From Pseudonocardia sulfidoxydans NBRC 16205 (GTDB lineage Bacteria > Actinomycetota > Actinomycetes > Mycobacteriales > Pseudonocardiaceae), in assembly GCF_007989085.1 (NCBI RefSeq), contig NZ_BJVJ01000062.1, positions 1-36,027 of the forward strand: a stretch of DNA of 36,027 nucleotides, in the 5' to 3' direction. The notes beneath the pieces are model-generated. The model worked only from the letters and a program-made list of their open reading frames with translations, was not told the origin of the DNA and did no database searches. The number at the start of each line of letters is the position of its first letter. Positions within the stretch are counted from its first letter, which is position 1. The position numbers and the translations under genes are program-made. Below are positions 15,527 through 22,440 of the stretch, one piece after another.

Positions 15527-16039
15527 TCAGCGGGTCGCTGCTCGCAGCCGGGCCTCCGCTGCGGCGTGGTGCTGCCTGGCCACGAGCGCGCCGGTGGCGC
15601 GGGGGCTGGGCGGGTAGGTGCGGTCCTGCTCGGGGACCGGCCACCCGTCGAGGCTCAACCGCCACCCCTCATGGCGGCCACCGTCGTCGAGGGAGCGGAA
15701 CCACATCACCGTGACGCGGATCGTGTCGAGCGGGACCGCGAGCTGCAGCGCCACCACGCTGAGGGTGATCGGGCCGGCCGCGCAGCCGCCGGGGTCGCGG
15801 CAGATGTCCCACCGCTCGGCGCAGGTCGACTCGTCGTCGGTGTAGTACAGCTGGTCCGGGCGGGCGCCGAGCTGCTGCGCGGTCTCGATGAGCAGGCCAC
15901 GGGCGTACTCGTGGGCGCCGTAGCTCCCGAGCTGGCTGCGGTCGCGCGGGATGTTGGTCTCGACCGCGCCGGGCAGCACGTAGCTGCGGCAGTAGTCGAA
16001 ACGGTCGATCTGGTTGATCTTGCCGGTCGGGTCGAGCAT
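15527..16039 (-). CDS. Hypothetical 170-residue protein
   Basis: The ATG at 16039 was chosen because GGAGG lies 9 bases upstream; a longer frame to 16165 has no ribosome site and a composition unlike protein. The product begins MLDPTGKINQIDRFDYCRSY, has a cysteine-containing middle (STCAERWDICRDPGGCAAGP) and a tail rich in Arg/Ala (LVARQHHAAAEARLRAATR). Strand-like segments ITLSVVALQLAVPLDTIRVT and EGWRLSLDGWPV suggest a mixed fold. No family was recognised. It follows the 49-aa gene by 64 bases, in the unit headed by leader C. Confidence 0.7.
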   Translation of the reverse strand: MLDPTGKINQIDRFDYCRSYVLPGAVETNIPRDRSQLGSYGAHEYARGLLIETAQQLGARPDQLYYTDDESTCAERWDICRDPGGCAAGPITLSVVALQLAVPLDTIRVTVMWFRSLDDGGRHEGWRLSLDGWPVPEQDRTYPPSPRATGALVARQHHAAAEARLRAATR

Positions 16040-16082
16040 CCTCGGTTGCCTCCGTTTCGATGCGGAGGGCGAGCCCCGGGTG

Positions 16083-16103
16083 GGGCCCGCCGCGGGCGGG
16101 CCC
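16083..16103 (-). terminator. Hairpin immediately after the 49-aa gene
   Basis: GGGCCCGCC (16083-16091) and GGCGGGCCC (16095-16103) form a perfect 9-bp stem with a 3-base loop. It starts at the base next to the minus-strand stop at 16104. Since the next gene follows within 64 bases, it may attenuate rather than fully stop transcription, or stabilise the mRNA end. Confidence 0.55.
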
Positions 16104-16253
16104 TCAGAGACCGGGCTCGTCGAGAGCCCCGGCCAGGTCGGAGGCGATGCGGTCCTGGTGGGCATCGCGGTCGTCGAACTCGCGCCACGCGCTCTCGCCA
16201 GTGATGGCGAACGCCGAGCTGGGAGCGGGGGTGGTGGTCGCGGTGCGGAACAT
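16104..16253 (-). CDS. Small 49-residue protein under leader element C
   Basis: ATG 16253 is preceded by AGGAGG five bases upstream; the frame ends at TGA 16104. The sequence is MFRTATTTPAPSSAFAITGE then SAWREFDDRDAHQDRIASDL and AGALDEPGL. It is acidic in the second half, with no membrane segment and no cysteine. Strong GC-third codon bias and a near-perfect ribosome site support it as a gene. Like the 51-aa protein at 10014-10169, it is the first gene behind a strong copy of the leader element and is followed directly by a hairpin. The two sequences are not obviously homologous. Function unknown. Confidence 0.7.
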   Translation of the reverse strand: MFRTATTTPAPSSAFAITGESAWREFDDRDAHQDRIASDLAGALDEPGL

Positions 16254-16280
16254 CAGGGCCTCCTGGTGGGCGGAGCGGCG

Positions 16281-16479
16281 GGAACGCGGCTCTGCCTCAG
16301 CGCGGGCGGCCGGGGTCCCCGAAGGGGACGGGACGGCGGTTCCGGCTGGCCCATCCCGGGTGTGACCGCATCTACCCGGCCGGCGGCCGAGCTACCCGAC
16401 CGCACGCGGTCTCACCGGGATGGGTCGGCACGGGTTCGTCGGCCCGCTCGCCCCGGCCGTCTGTGCTGACCTCCGGGCG
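16281..16479 (-). ncRNA. Conserved leader element, copy C
   Basis: The blocks are: block 1 GTGCTGACCTCCGGGCG at 16463-16479; block 2 GGGTTCGTCG at 16432-16441 (T instead of A, so the ATG seen in other copies is lost); long hairpin arms 16406-16424 and 16350-16369; mini-hairpin GTCCCC-GAA-GGGGAC at 16315-16329, identical to copy A; block 5 GGAACGCGGCTCTGCCTCAGC at 16281-16301, also identical to copy A. The closing pair is TCAGCGC (16297-16303) with GTGCTGA (16463-16469), six of seven paired. Block 2 is 179 bases before the start codon at 16253. Confidence 0.6.
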
Positions 16480-16629
16480 GTCTCGTCGCACCGCCCTGCC
16501 CGGACACTGCGGCCGCACCACCCACCACCGGCCCGACCCGCCGGGCCCCCTCATTCGGCCCTGGCCCCGGACTCCCCCAGAGCGGGTGGATGCGGCCCTC
16601 GGCCGCACCCACCCGCTGGGCCCTCGTTC

Positions 16630-16926
16630 TCAGGTCAGGTCGTGCGCGACCTGCTCGTCGTCGCCTTCCTCGGCGCTGTGGCGGCCGTCTGGTCGCTTCT
16701 CCGCCTCACCCGCGCCTGCGCAGAGCTGGCTGATCCGCGCGCTGAGCGCGGCCAGCTCTTCGAGCGAGCCGCCGGTGGCCAGATCACCATCGCCTCCCGA
16801 GCTCAGCACCAGCACGTGCGAGGAGGCGATCCCGCACTCGGGGTTGAGCTCGGCGGTCGCCTCGGCCGCAGTCATCAACCGGATGTGCAGGTCGGAGACG
16901 CGGTCTTCCCACTCCACGTGCCTCAT
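16630..16926 (-). CDS. Hypothetical 98-residue protein coupled to the gene upstream
   Basis: ATG 16926 follows a GGAGG-containing purine tract and overlaps the stop of the preceding gene (ATGA). The product begins MRHVEWEDRVSDLHIRLMTA, then AAEATAELNPECGIASSHVLVLSS and a glycine-rich loop GGDGDLATGG, a helix SLEELAALSARISQLCAGAG and an acidic/basic tail. No domain was recognised. It is the last gene of the parB unit, so a partition or copy-control role is possible but only by context. Confidence 0.65.
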   Translation of the reverse strand: MRHVEWEDRVSDLHIRLMTAAEATAELNPECGIASSHVLVLSSGGDGDLATGGSLEELAALSARISQLCAGAGEAEKRPDGRHSAEEGDDEQVAHDLT

Positions 16927-17087
16927 CGGCCGCCCCCTCCCGCAGCGCCGCCCCGTCCCGCAGCCTGGTCGTGTCCCCCAGCGCGGTCGTGGTCCTGTTC
17001 GGCGCCGACCGGGTGAGGGATCACCCTGGTCAGCGCCGCAGGCGCGGTAGTCGTGTCGATGAACCCGATCACGGTGTCGGCGTGCAT
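16923..17087 (-). CDS. Hypothetical 54-residue protein behind parB
   Basis: ATG 17087 has AAGGAGA five bases upstream; an upstream in-frame ATG at 17108 lacks one. The sequence is MHADTVIGFIDTTTAPAALT then RVIPHPVGAEQDHDRAGGHD and a Gly/Ala/Arg tail. Its TGA overlaps the next start (ATGA), implying translational coupling with the 98-aa gene. It lies after the strong terminator of parB (17133-17165), so either read-through or a short promoter at about 17100-17130 drives it. No homology recognised. Confidence 0.6.
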   Translation of the reverse strand: MHADTVIGFIDTTTAPAALTRVIPHPVGAEQDHDRAGGHDQAAGRGGAAGGGGR

Positions 17088-17132
17088 ACGGTTCTCCTTG
17101 TCGCGCAACGGTTCTCACCCGTAGAGAGACGC

Positions 17133-17165
17133 GCGGTGGGGCCGGGAGCGTCCCGGCCCCACCGC
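17133..17165 (-). terminator. Hairpin terminator behind parB
   Basis: A perfect 15-bp inverted repeat, arms 17133-17147 and 17151-17165 with loop GCG, lies 8 bases after the minus-strand stop at 17174. Confidence 0.8.
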
Positions 17166-17173
17166 TCCCTGGA

Positions 17174-18940
17174 TCAGGCGGCCGACTCCGTGGCCAGGTC
17201 GGCTCCGCCGTCCTCGTCGCCGCCGTCCTCGTCGCCGCCGTCCTGGACGTCGGTGTCCGAGGTGTCGTCGTCGCCGCCGGCATCTGCCGGGTCCTCAGCA
17301 GCCGGGTCGACGGCGTTGGGGTCGATGAGTAGTTCCTCGACGTGGGTCGGGGTGTAGCCCCAGTTCTTCAGTGCGCTCATGTACGCCGCCGCCCGGGTGT
17401 CGGGGCGGGCGTTGCCTTCTCGCCAGCTGTGGCGGTGCAGGCTGTCCTCCTCGGCGGCCAACGCGACCGCGAGCATGACCTGGGTGGCCTTGCCCGCCTT
17501 CGCCCCGGCGAGCAGCCCGAGCAGCGGGTTGGGCTTGCCCACGTGCCAGCGGTCGGGGACCTCGACCCCGAGCAGCGAGCAGGCGAGCTGGTTGCCGCCC
17601 TCGAACGCGCGGCGCAGCTCGTGCCCGCCGGTGGCCATCGCCTCGGCGACGAACAGGGCAGCGTTGTTCGGTGCGGCCTTGCGCGCGAGCAGCGTGCGCA
17701 GGAACTCCCGCCGCACCGTGACGGCGGCGTCCCAGGCCTTGTTGCCCTCGATCACCCGCCGGCGCTCGGCCCGGGCGGCGTCCTTCGCCGCGGCCACCTC
17801 CTCCTCCGAGGCCGCCGCGGCCGCCGCGTCAGGGCTGGTGTGGCGTTCGTAGTACGGGGCGTGGCCGTGGGCGTCGGGGTCCAGGCAGTAGGCGATCGTC
17901 TCCACCGTCGGCGCCTCGGTGTTTCGCCAGGTCCGGCGGACCTCCATCGCGACCGCGTGACCCGGGCAGTCCTGGTGGTCCTCGACGCTCAGCCGGGTGT
18001 AGACGGGGTCCTCGACCCGCGGGCGCAGCTCGGTCAACGCCCGCGCGCCCGGGTACTCGCAGCGCTCGCCGTCGCCGTCGGGGTCGGGGTCGGTCTGGAG
18101 CAGGGCGATGCCCTGCTCGCGGGCGTGGGCGTATGCGTCGGCGAGCAGCCGGCGGTCTTCGCGGTCGTTGCGGGCGCGCTGCGCGGTGTGGGCGAACCGC
18201 TCTGGCTCGCGCGCCGCGCACACCGTGAGCGTCTTGACCGCCTCGATGCCCTCGGCGGTGCCGTCGTCGAACTCGGCGATCACCGCCGCCTGGTCCAGGG
18301 TCAGCTCGTAGCGGGCCATCGCCTTGGCCGCGATCTCGCTGGCCGCGACCCGCGCGGTCTGGCGGATCCGGGCGGCCGGGGTCCGGGTCTGGCGGGCGAT
18401 CTGCGCCGCGGTCAGGCCCAGCTCGAGCAGCTCCTGGTGGGCGGCGACCTCCTCACTGTCACCGATGCCGGCCCGGTGGTTGTTCTCCCCGAGCTGGTCG
18501 ACGATCCGCGCGATCTGGCCCTGTCGGTCAGCCCCGTCCGGGTCGTCGTCGGCCTCAAGGAGTACCCGCACCCGCGCCAGGCCCGCCTTCACCGCGGCGA
18601 GGGTACGGCGCTGCCCCTTGCGCACCACCAGCGCGCCGTCGTCGCGGCGGCGCACCGTGATCGGCTCACGCACCCCGCGCTCACCGATGTCGGCGACGAA
18701 ATGCGCGCTCAGCCTTACCTCGGTGCGGGTGTTGATCCCCACGACCAGCTCGGCCGGGTCCACCCACATCAACGTCCCGAGCTCTTCGGCCCCGACCGGA
18801 CCGGGCGCCACCGCCCCGACGACAGCGTTCCCGCCATCGGCGCTGGTCGCGGTGCCGCCATCGGCGCTGGTCGCGGTGCCGTCAGGGTGTGCGGGTTCGG
18901 TGCTGGTGGGTTCGGTGCTGGTGGGTTCGGTTGTGCTCAC
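17174..18940 (-). CDS. ParB/RepB/Spo0J-type partition protein
   Basis: The product is 588 residues from GTG 18940, which has GGAGG five bases upstream; the frame is open further but without coding character. Residues 1-50 are Thr/Pro/Ala-rich with tandem duplications (TSTEP twice, GTATSADG twice). Residues 55-200 form the ParB core: WVDPAELVVGINTR, then REPITVRRRDDGALVVRKGQ, the box GQRRTLAA at 109-116 (equivalent of the GERR nucleotide-binding motif), ENNHR at 152-156 and an HTH at about 176-195 (LTAAQIARQTRTPAARIRQT). The C-terminal 380 residues are longer than in chromosomal ParB, include cysteines (DHQDCPGH) and end in an acidic tail rich in DGGDEDGG. No ParA gene is adjacent; the only deviant Walker ATPase is at 32873. 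A role in partition or regulation is likely. Confidence 0.85.
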   Translation of the reverse strand: MSTTEPTSTEPTSTEPAHPDGTATSADGGTATSADGGNAVVGAVAPGPVGAEELGTLMWVDPAELVVGINTRTEVRLSAHFVADIGERGVREPITVRRRDDGALVVRKGQRRTLAAVKAGLARVRVLLEADDDPDGADRQGQIARIVDQLGENNHRAGIGDSEEVAAHQELLELGLTAAQIARQTRTPAARIRQTARVAASEIAAKAMARYELTLDQAAVIAEFDDGTAEGIEAVKTLTVCAAREPERFAHTAQRARNDREDRRLLADAYAHAREQGIALLQTDPDPDGDGERCEYPGARALTELRPRVEDPVYTRLSVEDHQDCPGHAVAMEVRRTWRNTEAPTVETIAYCLDPDAHGHAPYYERHTSPDAAAAAASEEEVAAAKDAARAERRRVIEGNKAWDAAVTVRREFLRTLLARKAAPNNAALFVAEAMATGGHELRRAFEGGNQLACSLLGVEVPDRWHVGKPNPLLGLLAGAKAGKATQVMLAVALAAEEDSLHRHSWREGNARPDTRAAAYMSALKNWGYTPTHVEELLIDPNAVDPAAEDPADAGGDDDTSDTDVQDGGDEDGGDEDGGADLATESAA

Positions 18941-19256
18941 GCGGACCTCCAAGAAGGGGAGTCGAGCCTCACGACCCGGCGGGGGCGTGGGGTGCGTCCC
19001 GGGGTGGGACGTCCTCGCCCACGGCGCCCCGTCGCCGCTGGCCGGCGGGGGTTCGCGCTGGTCCGGCCGGAGTGGACCCGCCCCTTGCAGCCCGGGGCCG
19101 TGTCCGGGGCGGGGCAGGGTTCGCGTGCCGGGGGCGGGTTCACCCGGGGCGGGACCGGCGGGGTTCATCGCCGGGCACGAGCGCGGGGACGCCAGGGTGC
19201 GAGTCCCACAACGCGGGCCGCCCCTCGCGGCCCGCACCTCGGGACCACTACCGCGA
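18941..19256 (-). promoter_or_regulatory. parB leader with diverged element F
   Basis: This non-coding leader of about 320 bases carries the central part of the leader-element family: TCACCC at 19140-19145 and an exact GGGTTCATCG at 19161-19170, with the same spacing (22 bases start to start) as in copies A-D. The closing pair and the block next to the start codon were not found. A short hairpin GCGGGCCG/CGGCCCGC lies at 19213-19235. It is a diverged or shortened copy, 221 bases upstream of the start. Confidence 0.4.
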
Positions 19257-19282
19257 CTCCCGCCGGCCCGTGCCGGCGGGAG
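19257..19282 (-). terminator. Hairpin terminator behind the DUF3560 gene
   Basis: CTCCCGCCGGC (19257-19267) and GCCGGCGGGAG (19272-19282) form a perfect 11-bp stem with a 4-base loop, 17 bases after the minus-strand stop at 19300. Confidence 0.75.
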
Positions 19283-19299
19283 GTCAGGGATCCGAGGTC

Positions 19300-20463
19300 T
19301 CAGCCGGGGTCTGACAGCGCGCCAAGCTGGTCGGCGACGCTGTCGGTGACCTTCTTCCACTCCGGGTCGCTCAGCTGCCCGCCGTGGGCCATCAGCCGGG
19401 CACCGAGTACCGCCGCGACCGCGACCTCGCGCCACCGCGGCGAGTCCGGCGTGACGTGCTCGCGCAGGTGCTCGTAGCGCACGGTGTGGGTCGCGCCGCC
19501 ACCAGTGAGCGGGGAGGGCACCGACACGCTCTTCGCGTTCGCGCGGACCACGACGTACCAGCCGCCCTCATACCGGATCAGGTCCCCGCGGCTGATGTCG
19601 TCGCGGCTGTAGTTCGTGGCCTCACCCGCGGCGATCTGGGCGTCGCGGACCCGCTGCCAGTAGCTGAGCTGCTCGCGGGCGTTCTCGACGTATTCGGCGA
19701 GGTCACCCTCGCGTCGCACCCGGGCCTCGACGCAGATCTGGGCGTTGGTGGCCAGCGCGGCGAGTTCGCGCTCGTAGCGCGCCAGCGCGGCGGTCAGGGT
19801 GCGGATCCGGTTGGCCACGGTGTGCGGGTTGTGCCGGTGGCGCATGTGCGCGGCCGCGGTCGCCGCCGCCGCCTCGGTCCGCCCGGCCTCCCGCTCGAGT
19901 GCCACCGACCGCTCCATGTTCGCGTGCGCCCGCTCCCGACGGCGACGATCGCCGTTGTAGGAGTAGTGATCGGTCAGGAGGGGCTGACCCAGGGGGATGT
20001 GGTCGAGCACCCGGTTCGCGGCTTCCTCCCGGCTCGCCGCCTCGCCGGTGAGGCGGGCGGCGCGGGCGGTCAACCGGTCCGCGCGCGTCTCGGCGCGTAC
20101 AGCCCGGTCGACCTCCGCCTCCGGCGCGGGCCGGGGGGTGGTGCCGATGCGGACCTCGACGGCGAACCCGGCCGCGCGCAACGCCGCGACGGTGCGCTCG
20201 ATCGCGCCGCGCTTCGCGGGGCGATCCTGACTGGCCTGCAACCGGAAGTCCCCGACCGAACCCCGCCACAGCCACCCCAGCGACCGCAACGTCGCGTACA
20301 GGTCATCCGAACGGCGGGTGCCCTCAAGGCAGGTGCCCTCGGCGTAGGTGTGCTCGATGACCAACATCCGCGGTGCCAGGCCCTGAGTCGGCCCAGTCAG
20401 GGCCGGCTCGGTCGGGAGCGGGGTTGGCTCGGTCAGGGTCGGGAGGTTCTGCGGCTGAGTCAT
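19300..20463 (-). CDS. DUF3560 domain-containing protein
   Basis: The product is 387 residues; ATG 20463 follows AAAGGA. Residues 30-110 have LVIEHTYAEGTCLEGTRRSD and DLYATLRSLGWLWRGSVGDF, then an arginine-rich helix (ADRLTARAARLTGEAASREE) leading into HIPLGQPLLTDHYSYNGDRR, the hallmark of DUF3560 (a G-Q-P-hydrophobic-x-x-H-S/Y segment). A long helical region follows and a C-terminal beta segment GDLIRYEGGWYVVVRANAKS that looks like a small barrel. DUF3560 proteins are frequent on actinobacterial plasmids and often sit near DUF932 genes, as here. Function unknown; a nucleic-acid role is commonly supposed. Confidence 0.85.
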   Translation of the reverse strand: MTQPQNLPTLTEPTPLPTEPALTGPTQGLAPRMLVIEHTYAEGTCLEGTRRSDDLYATLRSLGWLWRGSVGDFRLQASQDRPAKRGAIERTVAALRAAGFAVEVRIGTTPRPAPEAEVDRAVRAETRADRLTARAARLTGEAASREEAANRVLDHIPLGQPLLTDHYSYNGDRRRRERAHANMERSVALEREAGRTEAAAATAAAHMRHRHNPHTVANRIRTLTAALARYERELAALATNAQICVEARVRREGDLAEYVENAREQLSYWQRVRDAQIAAGEATNYSRDDISRGDLIRYEGGWYVVVRANAKSVSVPSPLTGGGATHTVRYEHLREHVTPDSPRWREVAVAAVLGARLMAHGGQLSDPEWKKVTDSVADQLGALSDPG

Positions 20464-20518
20464 CGCCGATGGTCCTTTCGCAAGTGCGGTGGGCGTGAGT
20501 GCCGGTGGCGTGGAAACC

Positions 20519-20547
20519 GGCGGCCCCGCAGTGGGTGCGGGACCGCC
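20519..20547 (-). terminator. Hairpin behind the DUF932 gene
   Basis: GGCGGCCCCGCA (20519-20530) pairs with TGCGGGACCGCC (20536-20547), 11 of 12 positions, loop of 5 bases. It lies 17 bases after the stop at 20565 and before the start of the DUF3560 gene. Confidence 0.6.
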
Positions 20548-20564
20548 AGGCAGGTCTGGGCAGG

Positions 20565-21716
20565 TCAGCGGGTGATGGCGTGCGTGGCGGCGAGGCTCAT
20601 CGCTCGCAGGCCCTGGCGTTCCATCTCGTAGGCGGCGTCGGCGTCGGTCAGGCGCTGCGCGGCGGAGGTGACCGCGTGCAGGACTCCGCCGGAGGTGCAG
20701 GCACCGCCGGAGATGAAGTCAGCCAAGATGGCGTCCTGCTGCTCGCTGGTGAAGTTGAGCTTCTTCGCGACGTACTCGATGGTCTCCGCGGGTGCGCTGA
20801 TCGCGACGCCGGCCTGCGCGGTGATCTCGTGGAGCTGGGAGCGGACGAAGTCGCGGTCGAGGAAGGTCGCGACCGCGTCGCGGGCCTTCTTCCCGACCAG
20901 ATCCAGCGCGGCGGCGTGGGTATCGGTGCTCCACCGGATGCGGCCCTCGTCGAGCTTGCCGCCCAGGTGGACCTCGGACAGGGCGTGGTGGTTGATCGTC
21001 ATGCCGTTGTTGCAGACCTGCACCACCAGCTGCGGGGTGATCGTGAACCTGCCGCGCCCGGTCTCGGAGTTCGACACCACGAACCCGGCGAAGACCAGCG
21101 GGTTCTCCGCACCGCAGGCCCCGGTGAACGGGCTGCGGTAGCCGGCCAACAGCTCCGGGGCCATCTCGGCGACCTGCCGGGACGCGACCTTGACATACAT
21201 GCGGGACTCGGTCAGATCGGCCGCGGTGACCTCGGCCTGAACGTCGGTGCGGCGGATACCGTCGAGGACGGCCATCAAGATGTCGAGGTTGTCGACGATG
21301 CGGTAGGAGTCCGACAGCAGCGCCCGCAGCACCCCCGGTGTCGCGGACGCGGTGTCGCGCAGCCCCCGCACCAGGAAACGGCGCTCGGGCCGGTCGGCCA
21401 GCCACGCGTTGACGTTGGTGTCGTAGAGGTCGGTCTTGGCCTGGCGCATCCGCCGCAGGTAGGGCAGCGGGATGTCGAGCTTGGTGGCCAGGTCCGCGTC
21501 TGCTGATGCGGTCGGGTTGAGCACCGCGTCACAGGTGGCGACCCCGTCCACGGTCAGCTCGTGGTCGGCTCCTGCGACGCGCAGGGCCCCGTCGGCGACC
21601 CGCAGGTTGCTCGCGCAGGTGACGACGTCGAGCTTGGCGGACTGCTGGGCGCGCAGGACCTCGACGATCTCGCCCAGGTCGGCGTTACGGCGGGTCAGCA
21701 GCTCGGTGGCGGTCAT
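20565..21716 (-). CDS. DUF932 family plasmid/phage-like protein
   Basis: The product is 383 residues; ATG 21716 has GGGAG five bases upstream. The layout matches DUF932: an N-terminal LDVVTCASNLRVADGALRVA region, LDIPLPYLRRMRQAKTDLYD, then RRFLVRGLRDTASATPGVLR and ALLSDSYRIVDNLDILMAVL, the conserved FAGFVVSNSETGRGRFTITP and VVQVCNNGMTINHHALSEVH, ending in a helical DFVRSQLHEITAQAGVAISA region. DUF932 proteins are widespread on plasmids and phages, sometimes annotated as phage/plasmid-like proteins, and have no proven activity. It heads a unit with DUF3560, separated by about 100 bases and a hairpin, and its own leader carries the diverged element E. Confidence 0.9.
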   Translation of the reverse strand: MTATELLTRRNADLGEIVEVLRAQQSAKLDVVTCASNLRVADGALRVAGADHELTVDGVATCDAVLNPTASADADLATKLDIPLPYLRRMRQAKTDLYDTNVNAWLADRPERRFLVRGLRDTASATPGVLRALLSDSYRIVDNLDILMAVLDGIRRTDVQAEVTAADLTESRMYVKVASRQVAEMAPELLAGYRSPFTGACGAENPLVFAGFVVSNSETGRGRFTITPQLVVQVCNNGMTINHHALSEVHLGGKLDEGRIRWSTDTHAAALDLVGKKARDAVATFLDRDFVRSQLHEITAQAGVAISAPAETIEYVAKKLNFTSEQQDAILADFISGGACTSGGVLHAVTSAAQRLTDADAAYEMERQGLRAMSLAATHAITR

Positions 21717-22146
21717 GGCAACTCCCGGTGGAGTCGAAGAACGCCCCGGGACCCCGGCGAGGGGGACGCCGGGTCCGGGGCGGCCTCACCGCGGTGGTGA
21801 GGCGTGACTCGCCCGCGCCCTGGGACGTGGCGCGGGCGGGGGCCCGCGTTCGCCCGACCGGTGTGAGATCACCGGCCCCCGGCCCGCACCCGAGCTCCAC
21901 AACCGCCGCGGTGATCTCACCCGTGTCGGGCCGGGCAGGCGGGGCATCGGCCGATAAGCCCGGCCTGGGGCGCAGAGTCATCACGCCCTCACCCACCGGC
22001 GGGCCCGCACCGCGCCCGCCTCACCTCCCCACCAGGCCGCTCCGGCCATTCACCTGGCATTCGCCTGGCATACCGCCCGGCAGGCGGGCCCAGGGCTCTC
22101 GCCTCACGTGGACACGCGCCGACGTGTGCCCGGGAAGAACACGGCT
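21717..22146 (-). promoter_or_regulatory. Leader of the DUF932 gene with diverged element E
   Basis: A long non-coding leader (430 bases). Its main structure is a hairpin with arms 21852-21875 and 21909-21932, built like the long hairpin of copies A-D (GGTGTGA on one side, TCTCACCC on the other), here with a continuous GATCTCACC/GGTGAGATC match. Two further hairpins lie nearer the gene: GGACCCCGGC with GCCGGGTCC at about 21750-21777 and CCTCACC/GGTGAGG at 21784-21802. The GGGTTCATCG box is not intact. It is a distant relative of the element, not a clear copy. Confidence 0.35.
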
Positions 22147-22174
22147 GAAGGGGCTCGGTGAACCGAGCCCCTTC
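22147..22174 (-). terminator. Hairpin terminator behind the 75-aa gene
   Basis: GAAGGGGCTCGG (22147-22158) and CCGAGCCCCTTC (22163-22174) form a perfect 12-bp stem with loop TGAA, 14 bases after the minus-strand stop at 22189. Confidence 0.8.
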
Positions 22175-22188
22175 AGGCGTCTGGGAGA

Positions 22189-22416
22189 TCAGCTGACAAC
22201 GCGGATGTTGTGGACGATGTCGATCGGGGTCACCGCGACGATCTGGTGCTCCTGCCCGCAGTCCGGGCAGGCGATCCACTCGCCCACGTCGTAACGACCG
22301 CGGCGCATGTCGACGGTAAAACCCTGGTCACAGGCGTCGCCGACGTCGAGGATCGTGCCCGGGCTCAGGACGAGCGGGACACCCTCGAGGCTGGGGACGC
22401 CGTTCTGGTCGGCCAT
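22189..22416 (-). CDS. Small 75-residue protein with CxxC motif, under leader D
   Basis: ATG 22416 is preceded by AAGGAG; the product is 75 residues. It starts MADQNGVPSLEGVPLVLSPG, continues TILDVGDACDQGFTVDMRRG and RYDVGEWIACPDCGQEHQIV, and ends IDIVHNIRVVS. CPDCGQEH plus the earlier cysteine and histidines could bind one zinc as a minimal ribbon. It is predicted to be mostly beta and soluble. It is a single-gene unit between leader D and a perfect terminator. Function unknown. Confidence 0.75.
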   Translation of the reverse strand: MADQNGVPSLEGVPLVLSPGTILDVGDACDQGFTVDMRRGRYDVGEWIACPDCGQEHQIVAVTPIDIVHNIRVVS

Positions 22417-22440
22417 CGGATGCTCCTTCGCTGTGGAGTT

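Noticed and set aside
18941..19435. 165-residue N-terminal extension of ParB
   Set aside because: Pro/Gly/Arg-rich, no ribosome site, crosses a hairpin terminator and the DUF3560 gene end; GTG 18940 has GGAGG at the right distance.
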